Source: Polytrichum commune
Taxonomy: Eukaryota; Streptophyta; Polytrichopsida; Polytrichales; Polytrichaceae
Assembly (NCBI GenBank): GCA_950295325.1
Contig: OX485804.1
Coordinates: 61,286,533-61,350,532 of the forward strand
Length of the DNA stretch: 64,000 bases
Direction of reading: 5' to 3'
Below the pieces are notes generated by a model. It was not told the DNA's origin and did not search any database. It saw nothing but the letters and a program-made list of their open reading frames with translations. Positions 1 through 10,155 of the stretch are shown here, piece by piece. A program made the position numbers and the translations under genes. The stretch's first letter is position 1; every line of letters starts with the position of its first letter.

Positions 1-1544
1 GGCAAATGACTCTGCATGACATGTTCAAAGATTAAAGTATGAACCCTGATTTCTGTCAAAAATATTCCGCACTTCACCGGGATGCGTACTTAAAGGGGTG
101 TGTACTTAAGTAGGAGATTATTGTACAGTGTGGCAATTACTGTCGCTTACAAAGTGATTTTTTCATCCAAACTTCAATCATCCATCACACATTTTTCCAT
201 AGTTGCTTACAACGACATTGAATGCACTTATGGTGAATTGGGTTCCTTGCCCAATATTGAAATGCCCACATTGCTCTAGTGATAAGATACATTCCGACAT
301 TTGGAATGACAACTTTCAACGTTCTACTCGAAATCTGTGGAGTTGTGACAATGAGCACGAGAGCCCCAAGTAAGATTAGATTGAAGACAATGACATTGCC
401 AGAATCTAGTTGCTAGGTGTTCGAAATTTATTATTCCCGCTTCCAAAGAATATACATATGTATATAAAAGAAGCAACAACTCCTTATCAAAACTGGATCC
501 AGACACAATTATGGGCTGCTACAAAGCAGCGAAGCGTGGGATTGCATATTAGATCTCTAAAGATTGCACCCTGTGAATGAGCAACTGCACAGGTAGTGCA
601 GAGAGATGACACTCATTCATCTTCAAGCATCGCACATACTAAATCACTTACTCAAGGCTCCGATTTACTCCACTTCCAAGGTAGAAGGGGCAGTCTATGT
701 AGTTGCTCTCGGTGGAGGAGTTTATAGTGAACGTGGAGGGTTTTTAGAAATTTTCCCTCGGAAAGAAGGGAAAATTGGGGGGGGGAATAGAGGTGTGGAA
801 TTGTGGATGTAGAATTTGCACCAGAAGTATATAGGTACAGTATGTGTGGAAGTTTCGCAATAGATTCTCGAATCGGAATGGGATCTGTCGTCTAGAACTT
901 TCATTTCAAATGAGGACTGTTGCAAAGGGCAGGCAATTGCATACTTGCAAAATTTCTTGTGAACCACAGTAAGGTCACGGCTTTTGGAGCAGATCTCTAC
1001 CACTAATGATGGTAGAGAAAAGAGCTAAATGACAAAGATCTGCGCAACTGAAACAATGACCACAGCCCAAGATCTTGTAACAGCCCTCCAGAAATAATAA
1101 TGGGAGCAAATCAGGACTCGAATACACGTGCAAACGATGGGAGAAATAGATTCCTGAAAGAAACAAAGAGAGTGCAACATTCTTAACAAGTTTCTCTAAA
1201 ACTTCTTCATTCTGCACATCCGAAAAACAACCCGCGGGTGTGCAGAACAGAAAAAGGGTGTAGATCAAAAAGTTACTTGTTCGTGCAGATCTGCTTGTCG
1301 CTAAGCTTAGCCGCATCGCATCGCATCGTGGAAACTCTCAAGCACACAAGGAGCCCTTACAGTGGAGGCGGAACCACGACAAGAGTAAGCCGACAAGAGA
1401 AGGTAGGGTTTTGGCCAAAGGATGAACTCATCCATCATCCATGACAATATTTGTTCACTTGTCCATAAGAACTGTATTGTCACCCGAAAAGTTACCATAG
1501 TGACATAAAATGTCATATGACATAAAATATCATATTTAGTGTAG
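1..1544 (+). mobile_element. PIF/Harbinger-like element, 3' part (left end outside window)
   Basis: The segment ends at 1534-1544 with ATTTAGTGTAG, the same terminus as the complete 410-bp element at 31650-32059. Two stretches align by eye with that element: about 115-215 (spaced match around ACTGTC-CTTAC-AAGTG and TTCATCCAAA) and about 1420-1544 (GACAATATTTG, AAAAGTTACCA, terminus). The 1389-1470 part is also an inverted copy of 3067-3145. No transposase is readable in the interior, and the short open frames in 324-1516 look like chance. The left terminus and any target duplication lie outside the window. The superfamily is inferred from the related copy at 3370, which carries transposase sequence. 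Confidence 0.45.
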
Positions 1545-1867
1545 TATTCACATTACAAAATATGAATTAGAAAGTGTGTGGGAGAGAAATACACATGCTT
1601 GAACCATGCCAAGAGTGTCCCCACCAAGTTGGGTACATGGTGGGTGAGGGTACCTGGTGGGTGAACAGTACTCCGAGAATATGGGAATTAGGAACGCCAA
1701 GTTGGAAAGTCCACTAGGCTCCAGCAATGCTCAAATGAGCTATGGGGCGGGCTTTCAATAGTTCCATTCTCGGAAAATCTATCTTCGATGGCGAGCTTCC
1801 CACGGCAACGCCATCGACGTGAATTACTTTCTTTGGATATTCTACAGCATGTTATGCATGGGAGAGG

Positions 1868-2700
1868 ATGGGGTCACAACGGGTGGGAGGACCAAGAAGG
1901 ACAAAAACTTCTACCCATAGGAGGAGGAGCAATGAATGTAGAAGTTTCATGCATACCTCTACAAACTCAAGGAGAGGGATAGGGCAGAAGAACACCACAT
2001 TTTGGAGTAGTGTTATGGTGCACTACAATTGTCACAAACTAGAGGGAGGAGCAAATCATCCAGCCAAGTCGTTGGAGATAGAGCAGTGTGACATAAAGGT
2101 TGCAGTAGGAAAGTTCATTGGTTGCTATTAGACAATCAAAGATCTTGATGAGAGTGGAAAAACTGAGGATGATATTGTCTGTGATGCTACGAATCTTTAC
2201 AAACAAAAATGTGGGGAGGCCTTTGTTTTTTAAACATTGTTGGTTGTTGCTAAAACCTATCCTCATTTTGTAGCAATCTTCACGGCCAAGCAGAAGGCGG
2301 GAGGGTACGATATCCTTGCTCCAAATGTTTTGCCAATGGGTCGACGGGTCATTGTTGCGACCTCTTGGTGTTAAGTCTTCCAAAGTAGAGCATCTCAACA
2401 TGAAGGGCAAGGAACAAGCTTTGCGGGCCAATGCAAAAACGGCCAGTGATTTTGCAACTGCAACTATGAAGAAAGCAGAGCAAATCACATAACAAAATGC
2501 ATTCAACCTTTTTACTCTAGAGGATAAGTTTATTACCTGTGACATAGCTAGCCAATGGGTTCTCCTTTGAAGAACCCAAGAACTCGCAAAGCTCTAGGCC
2601 AAAGTTGCGAACGATGTTGTTGCTACCCTCACCGCCTCCACAACCTCTATTCCTTCAAGATTTGGCGTCACCAAGTCCCTCATCCAACTTGAAAAGTGTT
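1868..2700 (+). pseudogene. NAM/Myb-like accessory protein (ORF1) of a Harbinger-type transposon, decayed
   Basis: The frame starting at 1868 encodes KNTTFWSSVMVHYNCHK, then a stretch about GANHPAKSLE and VGKFIGCY. Continuing in alternating frames come IKDLDESGKTEDDIV and LYKQKCGEAFVF. This pattern (W..V..HYN, aromatic-rich middle, K-F-GCY, E/D-rich linker, LY....G.AF) matches the trihelix-like DNA-binding accessory proteins encoded beside plant Harbinger transposases. Stops at about 2130 and 2230 and at least one frame change break it. Further coding-like residue runs extend to about 2700. It faces the transposase remnant at 2762-3049. The opposite-strand 168-codon open frame (2039-2545) shows no family pattern and I treat it as a shadow. 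Confidence 0.5.
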
Positions 2701-2761
2701 AGCATATAAACCACAAACTCTCAGTATTAGTTTGATCCTTTTTTGTTCCACAAAATTAATG

Positions 2762-3049
2762 CTAAACCAAATCATCTCTCAAATTATAATAAGTTTCTAG
2801 ATCATGTAGATTGGTTGTGCCCACTTGCAAGTCATTTAAAGTAAAGCCTTGCCTCAGTCTAGATGAAGAAGAGTTTGGAGCATCAAGAACAGGGAGATCT
2901 CCATCACTTTCATCCTTTATAATCATATTATGCATAATGACACATACATACATGACATCGGCAATAATGAAAGTACTCCACAATCTACAAGGGTGTGCGT
3001 TCATCAACCATTTGGCTTGTATTACACCGAAACACCTCTCCCCATCCTT
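2762..3049 (-). pseudogene. PIF/Harbinger transposase, C-terminal fragment
   Basis: Read on the minus strand from 3049, the frame gives KDGERCFGVIQAKW, then PCRLWS, then VCVIMHNMIIKDE, and finishes with a tail ending YNLRDDLV. ER.FG.Q..W surrounds the third acidic residue of the Harbinger DDE nuclease, and C(V/I)IMHNMI..DE is the signature just downstream in plant members. Everything before the third acidic residue is missing; the frame joins directly to 5' terminal element sequence. It is therefore a remnant without a complete active site. The first in-frame methionine (3007) is not a meaningful start. Confidence 0.75.
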
Positions 3050-3370
3050 TCAGATGACACTTCTTATGAATAAGTGAACAAATATTGTCATGGAAGATGG
3101 ATGAGTTCATCCATTGGCAAAACCCCTGCCTTCTCTTGTCAGCAACTTGTGATGAAATACTGTCATGGTATATTGAAATTTGGATGAAAAATCACTTGCC
3201 AAGTGACAGTAATTGCAACACTGTAAATCTATAATCCCCCCAAAAAATTACAAGGAATGACAAATAATGTTTGGTTAACATTTAGTGTTAGTGACACTAT
3301 ACCGTGGTTTACAACTAGTATTGAGCAAGACACTTAGAATTGGTGACACTAAATGTCATACTTGGTGTAG

Positions 3371-6300
3371 GGCATATCAAGAATCTGCATCATCATCAAA
3401 CTGTGAACAACAAGAAAATAAAATACCTTTTTGGTCCTTTCAACAATCGCTTCAACTGCCACAGCAAGATATTGGAGTTCGGTAGTTGTTAAGCATTTGA
3501 AGCTAATGAGTGGAGCCAAATCTTCTTTTGTCCAACTCGATCAGAAACTGATTGCAAGTGTTTTCATCAAGGCATTTACTGAGGAAAGAGTTAAGGCATT
3601 TCTGAAGGTTTCGCCCCTTTCGAGCTCAAATCCATTGACGTGTCCAAAGCATTCAATGTAATGCATTATTACCACTGCTCTCTTCTTATTAGGCTGCTTT
3701 TAAGGTGTTTTGGTGACCATCTGGAGAACCCGAGTACTGTAGCATAAACTTTCCATAAACCCACATCATCAAACTGTGAACAACAAAAGCCTAAATTCTC
3801 CTTTTTGTTCATGACCATTACTCATGGCTGATGAACTTTGGACTTATGTATGTCAAGTCTTGCAAAAGAATCAGGTTGGCCTTGCACACATTTATCGCTC
3901 ACAATTGATCTGGAGCTTGCCCTTTCTAAGCTGATTTTGTGGCTTTTCAGGTCAGGCCGAAGAACATGGGATATGAATGATGATGAAGTTATTGAGGATA
4001 TATCATGTTTGGACACATATAACAGGTAAATTGTAGTAGACTATATGTAGCCACAGGTAAGGTGGTTCTTGTGAGGGCCATTGAAAACAAAACGAACTGC
4101 ATCCCGAGTTATGAGGTAGACCAATGTTGCGTGGACGTTTCTCTTAATATTGGGGTGCTTAAACCAATTCTTTGGCATGTTTTTGGAGTCCATTTGGATT
4201 AGTGCTATGCATGATTGGCTTAGCAAATCGACTTGGACATGGTAGATTCTAAACCAATATAATAACGTGCATCATATGAATATAGTACAAATGTTTGAAG
4301 TCATTTACCACTGGCTTCCTAAGCATCTCTAGACCCACAAGTTTTTCATATTGCAAATGACGATCAGAATTGTCCCAACACTTGCCCAACCCCCGCCACA
4401 CTAAAACCAACGCTCCACCAATAAAAACTTTGAGCCCTTGTAACTTTTGCATGTGGGACCTTAATAAATCGTAGAAGTGACCCACACCTAGCTATGTTCC
4501 AATGCTTGCCAAAAAAATCAATCTCACTTTTTACATAAAACCAACGTTACATTCTCCAAAAAAATCCCTAGTTTTCATCATTCACCCCCCGCCTTGAGCT
4601 TGACACATTCGGATGGTTTAAGATGTGCTCAAGTTAATGGATTAGGAAGCATGCCTACCTAGAAAATGAATTCTTCATACCATGCACAAAACTCATGCGA
4701 GTGTAAGAAGGGTTATTATTTGAGGCATTAGCAAACATATTATACATAAGGAACATGTATTATTTCCTTCTAGTATGTCCATCTAAAAGACTATCAAATG
4801 TTTTGAAGTAAAGGTAGAAGTAAGGTCTAACTAAATGTCTAAAAGTCCAAACCAAGCTTAGTTGCCATGAGATAACCAACTTAGACCCCTCTAATATGTT
4901 TTAGATATTAGAATGCAAACCAATGTGGCCTAAACCCTATTATGATCATTTATAAGTCTAAAAAGATTCTATAAAAAAGTAAGAATTTAGAATTGCCTCA
5001 CGGAAATGCCTATAACTTATAACTAAGATTTTATAATAAATTGAAACCACTTAGTCTAGAAGAAACAACTTTAAGAGCTATTTGTGCATATAAAACTCAA
5101 AAAAATATCAACTATAGAAAACTGTGACAAGCCTTCAAAATTATATAAACCTAGATAGGTCGTTTTCTAAATAGTCTCACGGAAACCTCCATAACTTCTA
5201 GACAAAAATTTAGATTATTATAATTGAATTTGGGTTGCACAAAAGACTTAAAAATTTATCCGTAGATTTGAAGTTTGTAGAAAATTAACACTTCGAGAAT
5301 CCGTGTTGAGTTTTAAGTCAACTGTATTTAACAGACCAAAGGCTTCAAACTACTCACTACTAGTCTAAGACTTTCTATTCCTTTCCTTACCCATTCAAGG
5401 TCTTATAGAATTCAAGTATCTTCTTAAAGCTAATTATACTAACTTTTTGGTCTCTAATATCATTGTTGATATCAAATGAGCCTAAGATAAAAGATTTTAT
5501 GCTATGGAATAGTTAATTACATCTTCAATTTCCAAGGGACAAGTTAAATAAACACCATGCAGTTCTAGCCCATGTCCTCGTCAATCTACTTAATATTGCA
5601 TAGTATATGGATAGTTTTAAATACTATATTTCATTGAAATGTGTTTAATCATAGTTGCATGTGTTACAAGTGTTGCTTCATGCACTTGGATTTAGAGTTT
5701 CTAGGGTTTTATGATGATGTTACAATCCTCCGCCCTTCGGACCTTTATAGTTGTTGGTGTGCCCACTTCGCTCATGATGACAAAATTTGAGTACTTGCTT
5801 GGAGATCCTGGATATCTTGAAGATAATTTGTTTATTATGTGGAGATTTGGCATTGTGAAGAGACCACCGGATATGGATCAATGAGCACTAACAACTTACA
5901 ACAAGACACATGCCGGGTACCGTGTGCAAGTTGAGTGGGGAATCCAGGGCTTGAAGCATAAGTTTTGAAGACTCATGAAATAGTTTGATGTTGCTAAACT
6001 CAAGTACAACCACTTGTTTAGAGCCACAACTATCTTGACTAACTTCATACATAGGCATAAAATGATTTTGAGCACGCCATGGTTGGAGTTCAAATTCCAC
6101 CTGTACAATCTTTGTGGGTGGGAGGGTGACTTTTGAATATCCTTGGATGATTAAGAAGGTTAAGTGTTCGCACATATCTATGTGAGCTTATTATGTGTGA
6201 CTTGTGGACTAAGCATTGAAGCACCTATTGGGTTGGTTGTAAAGCAAAGCCATGAATGTTATACACACATCTATATAGGAGCTTATGTATGACTTGTGGA

Positions 6301-6418
6301 CTAAGCATTCACACATCTTTGAGAATACTTATGTAGCAATTATATATGTGAATACAAGCTCTATTGTATCTTTGCATTGATAAGAATTTGCATGGAGTAA
6401 GCCAACGCATATATACAT
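3371..6418. other. AT-rich stretch without recognised genes
   Basis: I see only short scattered open frames (at most 95 codons) with no family motif. A partial direct duplication of about 50 bp lies at roughly 6170-6225 and 6270-6325, around TGACTTGTGGACTAAGCATT. No terminal repeats, tRNA or coding signature could be supported. Confidence 0.5.
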
Positions 6419-7416
6419 TCATTTCATTCCCAACAACTCATGCAACAACTCCACCACCTTCTTCTTCCTTTCTTGTTCATTACTTACGTACAACTCTACT
6501 ACTATCTTGATGTTCATGATCTTGATGTTCATGATCTCGATGTTCGTAGCCTTGGCATTATTAATTCTGTATCTAGCCGCCAAAAGACTATCTCTAGCCT
6601 CACTAGATCCCTCCAATATCATACCTCTCATGGAATGAGCTTGCACCATCAAACACTCACCCTTGCTCAAAGGTTTGGAATCACCTGATATATTCTTTGC
6701 TTGAGCACTAGGCACCTTTTCCTTCTCTTTTGAAACTTCAAGCATTGATGCAGTGGCAAGGGTGGAGGTTGTTGTCTTGGTGGAAACTAGGGATGGCATA
6801 TTGCCGGTCCTATGAGTTGGTGGAGGTCACGTGGTCTCTCCAAGAATTTTTTTTGTCTTTGTTTCAATATGCTCCTCCCTGCATGTCCATCCATTGGGTT
6901 TCATTGTTCCAACATCACATTTTATTACAAACAAGCACTCAACCTGCATCAAGGTTGGCTCTTGTAGTCTTCAGTTCTTTTAACCCATCGCAAAGACAAT
7001 CTTTGAATGTCTCTTCCTGCAAGATGTTATTAGGGTATGCTTCAAGATAGATAGCATAAACTTTTTCCTACATAGCATAAGGTATGAGTTGCGTGACCTT
7101 CTTCTTACGATCATTAGAGTAAAGCTCAAAGTGGATATTGTTCGTCTTCACCAACACACTCAACTACACGCCCTCAAGTAGCGCCCTTGCGCTATTTGCA
7201 GTTGCTACAAACAATGTGTGCATAGCCTCATTGTGCACCGGCATTATGGCAATAACCAAATCACTAGTCCATGGCGGTTGGCCACCCATCCTAGGTGTGG
7301 GTGCATTGGACCATTTTGTCCTCCACCATTCACGGGTAGATCACTCCATTGTCAAGTTGAACACCACGTGCGACCAAAAAAAATCTTCTTTTGGTAAGTT
7401 GCACCACCAAAATGGG
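6419..7416 (-). pseudogene. unrecognised minus-strand coding relic, distal part
   Basis: One minus-strand frame between about 7325 and 6950 reads like protein with a few stops. It includes GGQPPWTSDLVIAIMP, FVATANSARALLEGV, NIHFELYSNDRKKKVTQLIP and LQEETFKDCLCDGLKELK. A 126-codon open frame follows at 6799-6419, lysine- and glutamate-rich at its end (NEQERKKKVVELLHELL). I do not recognise the family. With the relic at 9439-10155, on the same strand and beyond the hAT insertion, it may be one ancient gene or transposon reading frame. Function unknown; a transposon accessory protein is possible. Confidence 0.3.
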
Positions 7417-9230
7417 CAGGGTTGTCTATTGTGTCGTGACGGAGGGTAATCCCGGCATAATGTCGTGCCGTCACGACACGTATCCGTCATGACATTATGC
7501 CGGATGCTGTCTTTATCCTGACGGACTTGAATTTTACCGATTTTTTTGTGTAATTACATTAACCCAATTCAGACATGTAGGATTTACAATGTCCACGTGT
7601 GATGACATGTCAGCAAAGTAAAGGTAAAGTGGGGAAAAATTTACTACAGCCCGTCCGCCCCCCCATCCGCCCCTGTTCCCGACCCCGTCCGCTCCGTTCC
7701 CAACCCCGTACGCCCCGTTCCCCCCCCGTCCGCGCCCCGTTCCCCCCCCCCCGTCCGCTCCCCCGTCCGCCCCAGTTTTTTTTTTTTTTTCCCCCCCCCC
7801 CCCCTTCCCCCTCCGCCCCATTTAAAAAAAAATTTCCCCCCCCCCGTCCGCCCCGTTCCCCCCCGTCCGCGCCCCGTTCCCCCCCCGTCCGCGCCCCGTT
7901 CCCCCCCGTCCGCGCCCCGTTCCCCCCCGTCCGCCCCTCCGTCCGCTCCCCCGTCCGCCCCAGTTTTTTTTTTTTTTTTTTTCCCCCCCCCCCCTTCCCC
8001 GTCCGCCCCATTTAAAAAAAAAAAATTCCCCCCCCTCCGTCCGCTCCCGTTCCCCCCCGTCCACGCCCCGTTCCCCCCCGTCCGCGCCCCGTTCCCCCCC
8101 CGTCCGCTCCCCCGTCCGCCCCAGTTTTTTTTTGTTTTTGTTTTCCCCTTCCCCGTCCGCCCCAATTTTTTTAAAAAAAATTTCCCCCCCCTCCGTCCGC
8201 TCCCGTTCCCCCCCTGTCTGCCCCGTTCCCAACCCCGTCCGCCCCGTTCCCCCCCGTCCGCGCCCCGTTCCCCCCCTGTCCGCCCCCGTTCCTCCCCCGT
8301 CCGCTCCGTTCCCCCCCGTTCCTCCCCCGTCCGCTCCGTTCCCCCCCCCCCCCCCCGTCCGCCCCAGTTTTTTTTTTTTTTTTTTTCCCCCCCCCCCTTC
8401 CCCGTCCGCCCCATTTTTAAAAAAAAATTTCCCCCCCTCCGTCCGCCCCCGTTCCCCCCCGTCCGATCCGTTCCCCCCCGTCCGCTCCCCCGTCCGCCCC
8501 AGTTTTTTTTTTTTTTTGTTTTCCCCTTCCCCGTCCGCCCCAATTTTAAAAAAAAAAATTTCCCCCCCCTCCGTCCGCTCCCGTTCCCCCCCTGTCTGCC
8601 CCGTTCCCAACCCCGTCCGCCCCGTTCCCCCCCGTCCGCGCCCCGTTCCCCCCCCGTCCGCCCCCGTTCCTCCCCCGTCCGCTCCGTTCCCCCCCCCCCC
8701 CCCGTCCGCCCCAGTTTTTTTTTTTTTTTTTCCCCCCCCCCCCTTCCCCGTCCGCCCCATTTTAAAAAAAAAATTTCCCCCCCTCCGTCCGCCCCCGTTC
8801 CCCCCCGTCCGATCCGTTCCCCCCCCCCCCCGTCCGCCCCCGTTCCCGACTCCGTCCGCTCCGTTCCCCCCCCCCCGGTCCGCTCCGTTCCCGCCCCCGT
8901 TCCCGACCCCGTCCGCTCCGTTCCCCCCCCCCACCCCCGTCCGCCCCACCCTCGTCCCCCGTCCGCCCCACACCCTCCTTAGTCGTTTTTTACTACTTTG
9001 ATTTTAACAAAATGGTAAACAAAATGGCAAAATGATTTACCTGGCGCTAGGCATATCCACGACCACGTCGGCGTTTTCTGCCACATAGGACGCCACCTTG
9101 GCAAGAAGGTAAGTATTTTACCCACCCTAGTCCGTTCCCCCTATGTTGACCCTACGTGGACCCTATTGTGTCGTGACGGATTGGTCCGTCACGACACGAC
9201 ACCGTCATGACGTCGCGATAGACAACCCTG
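7417..9230. mobile_element. non-autonomous hAT-like element carrying a C-rich satellite
   Basis: The termini are CAGGGTTGTCTAT (7417) and ATAGACAACCCTG (9230), a perfect 13-bp inverted repeat that continues imperfectly into repeated CCGTCACGACAC/GTGTCGTGACGG motifs on both sides. An 8-bp direct duplication AAAATGGG lies exactly outside both ends (7409-7416 and 9231-9238). CAGGG-type ends with an 8-bp duplication are typical of the hAT superfamily. Near the left end a 13-bp stem (7452-7464 with 7491-7503, CCGGCATAATGTC) forms a second foldback. The interior holds no transposase, only the pyrimidine-strand satellite at 7650-8970. It interrupts the minus-strand relic around it. Confidence 0.85.
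7650..8970. repeat. C-rich satellite of GTCCGCCCC/GTTCCCCCC units
   Basis: The plus strand is almost only C, T and G in short units such as CCGTCCGCCCC, GTTCCCCCCC and GTCCGCGCC. These are punctuated by T-runs after CCCCAG (starting near 7773, 7961, 8122, 8366, 8501 and 8713) and by ATTTTAAAAAAAATTT blocks. Spacings of 188, 161, 244, 135 and 212 alternate, giving a higher-order period near 350-380 bp; about 8170-8370 and 8550-8720 are nearly identical. Long open frames on both strands (up to 383 codons, Gly/Arg/Thr-rich or Pro/Ser/Arg-rich) are products of the repeat and should not be called genes. The minus strand is G-run rich and could form G-quadruplexes. Confidence 0.9.
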
Positions 9231-9438
9231 AAAATGGGTCAAAATTTTATCAATTTTTTTTCATGAGTAGATATATATAGTACCTATGACATAGTCAAAA
9301 GTGGTAACTAAATTTGATGATTTGTTTTTTTCATAAAACATGCCGTTTCTAACTAGAATGACACAGAATTGAACTAAAAAATTTACTAAAAAATATAAAG
9401 ATGACTAAAAATTTCAAAAGAGTATACAAAAGATACTA

Positions 9439-10155
9439 TCAATGGTTATGTATATGTAGAAAAAATATCATAAATTTTAAAATTATATATGGCATGTAAT
9501 ATAGGGGTAGCAAACTTTGTCCGCATGTGGTGTCAACTTGACAATGAAGTGACCTCCCCGTGCCACCATTTTGTTCATCAACGTCGTTGCTTACCCATAC
9601 AAAGATGGAGTGGAGATGTATGCCCACTCCACCCTTTGCATGTATGCCTTTTAAATATTTGATGAGAGGTCCAACCTTGTGCAATGAGGACGAGCTTACC
9701 GATGAGGACATGTCCATATTGGAATCATGGTGGAGGACATATTGTTTGGCACATAATGGATTGGATTGATGGAGGAAAAAATGTTGCACAATATTGAGAA
9801 AGCCATGAAATTGTGACATTTTGTCCTCCACCAATCTACTCCATTCCATCGCGAACATTCTTACAAGCGATGGCAGTTTTTACAACAAAAAATTAAGCCA
9901 TGTTGGCTTTTCCCATTCAATACGGCCTTTGTTTGGATCAAGCTCATAAGCCAACTTGTCCTCCAATCTTATGTAGATATTATATAGATCCTCATATTTT
10001 CTCACGAAATAATCTCTCTTGTCCTCCCCCTTTGAGCACCGAATGCAAGGCCATAAAGTATGCCCAAATATCAAGCTCCTTACATGCCAACTCTTCCCCA
10101 TATAGTTTGCAGCACATTGGTGAGTCAAAGTATTGACACTTGAGTTTCTTCTCAT
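9439..10155 (-). pseudogene. unrecognised minus-strand coding relic, proximal part
   Basis: Two open frames (10155-9880 and 9858-9439) lie in the same reading frame, separated by a single TAA, giving about 239 codons. The first contains GEDKRDYFVRKYEDLYNIY, RLEDKLAYELDP and EWEKPTWLNFLL; the second starts MFAMEWSRLVEDKMSQFHGF and includes HAKGGVGIHLHSIFVW. The composition looks like protein, but I cannot name a family. The end near 9439 fades into AT-rich sequence next to the hAT insertion. Together with 6419-7416 it probably represents one interrupted coding region, perhaps of an older transposon. Confidence 0.35.

Larger units (their letters stand above)
1545..3370 (-). mobile_element. PIF/Harbinger-like element, internally deleted
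   Basis: Read on the minus strand, the element begins at 3370 with CTACACCAAGTATGACATTT, close to the CTACACTAAAT start of the 31650 element, and keeps that similarity for about 250 bp. It then runs straight into the last third of a Harbinger transposase (3049-2762), so most of the transposase gene is deleted. A convergent accessory frame follows on the plus strand (1868-2700). Two genes in one element, one for the transposase and one for a Myb/NAM-like protein, is the usual layout of autonomous PIF/Harbinger elements. The far end near 1545 is a guess, and no 3-bp target duplication was found. Confidence 0.45.

Noticed and set aside
2039-2545. 168-codon minus-strand open frame
   Set aside because: The plus strand of the same DNA shows the Harbinger accessory protein pattern; the minus frame has none.
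7440-7510. CRISPR-like or bacterial palindrome interpretation of the repeated CCGTCACGACAC motifs
   Set aside because: They sit next to the transposon ends in both orientations without regular spacers, as expected for subterminal transposase-binding repeats in a plant element.
7599-9001. Long open frames (138 to 383 codons) on both strands rich in Gly/Arg/Thr or Pro/Ser/Arg
   Set aside because: They are translations of the GTCCGCCCC/GTTCCCC satellite and poly-T/poly-C runs, occur in several overlapping frames at once, and have no domain or start context.
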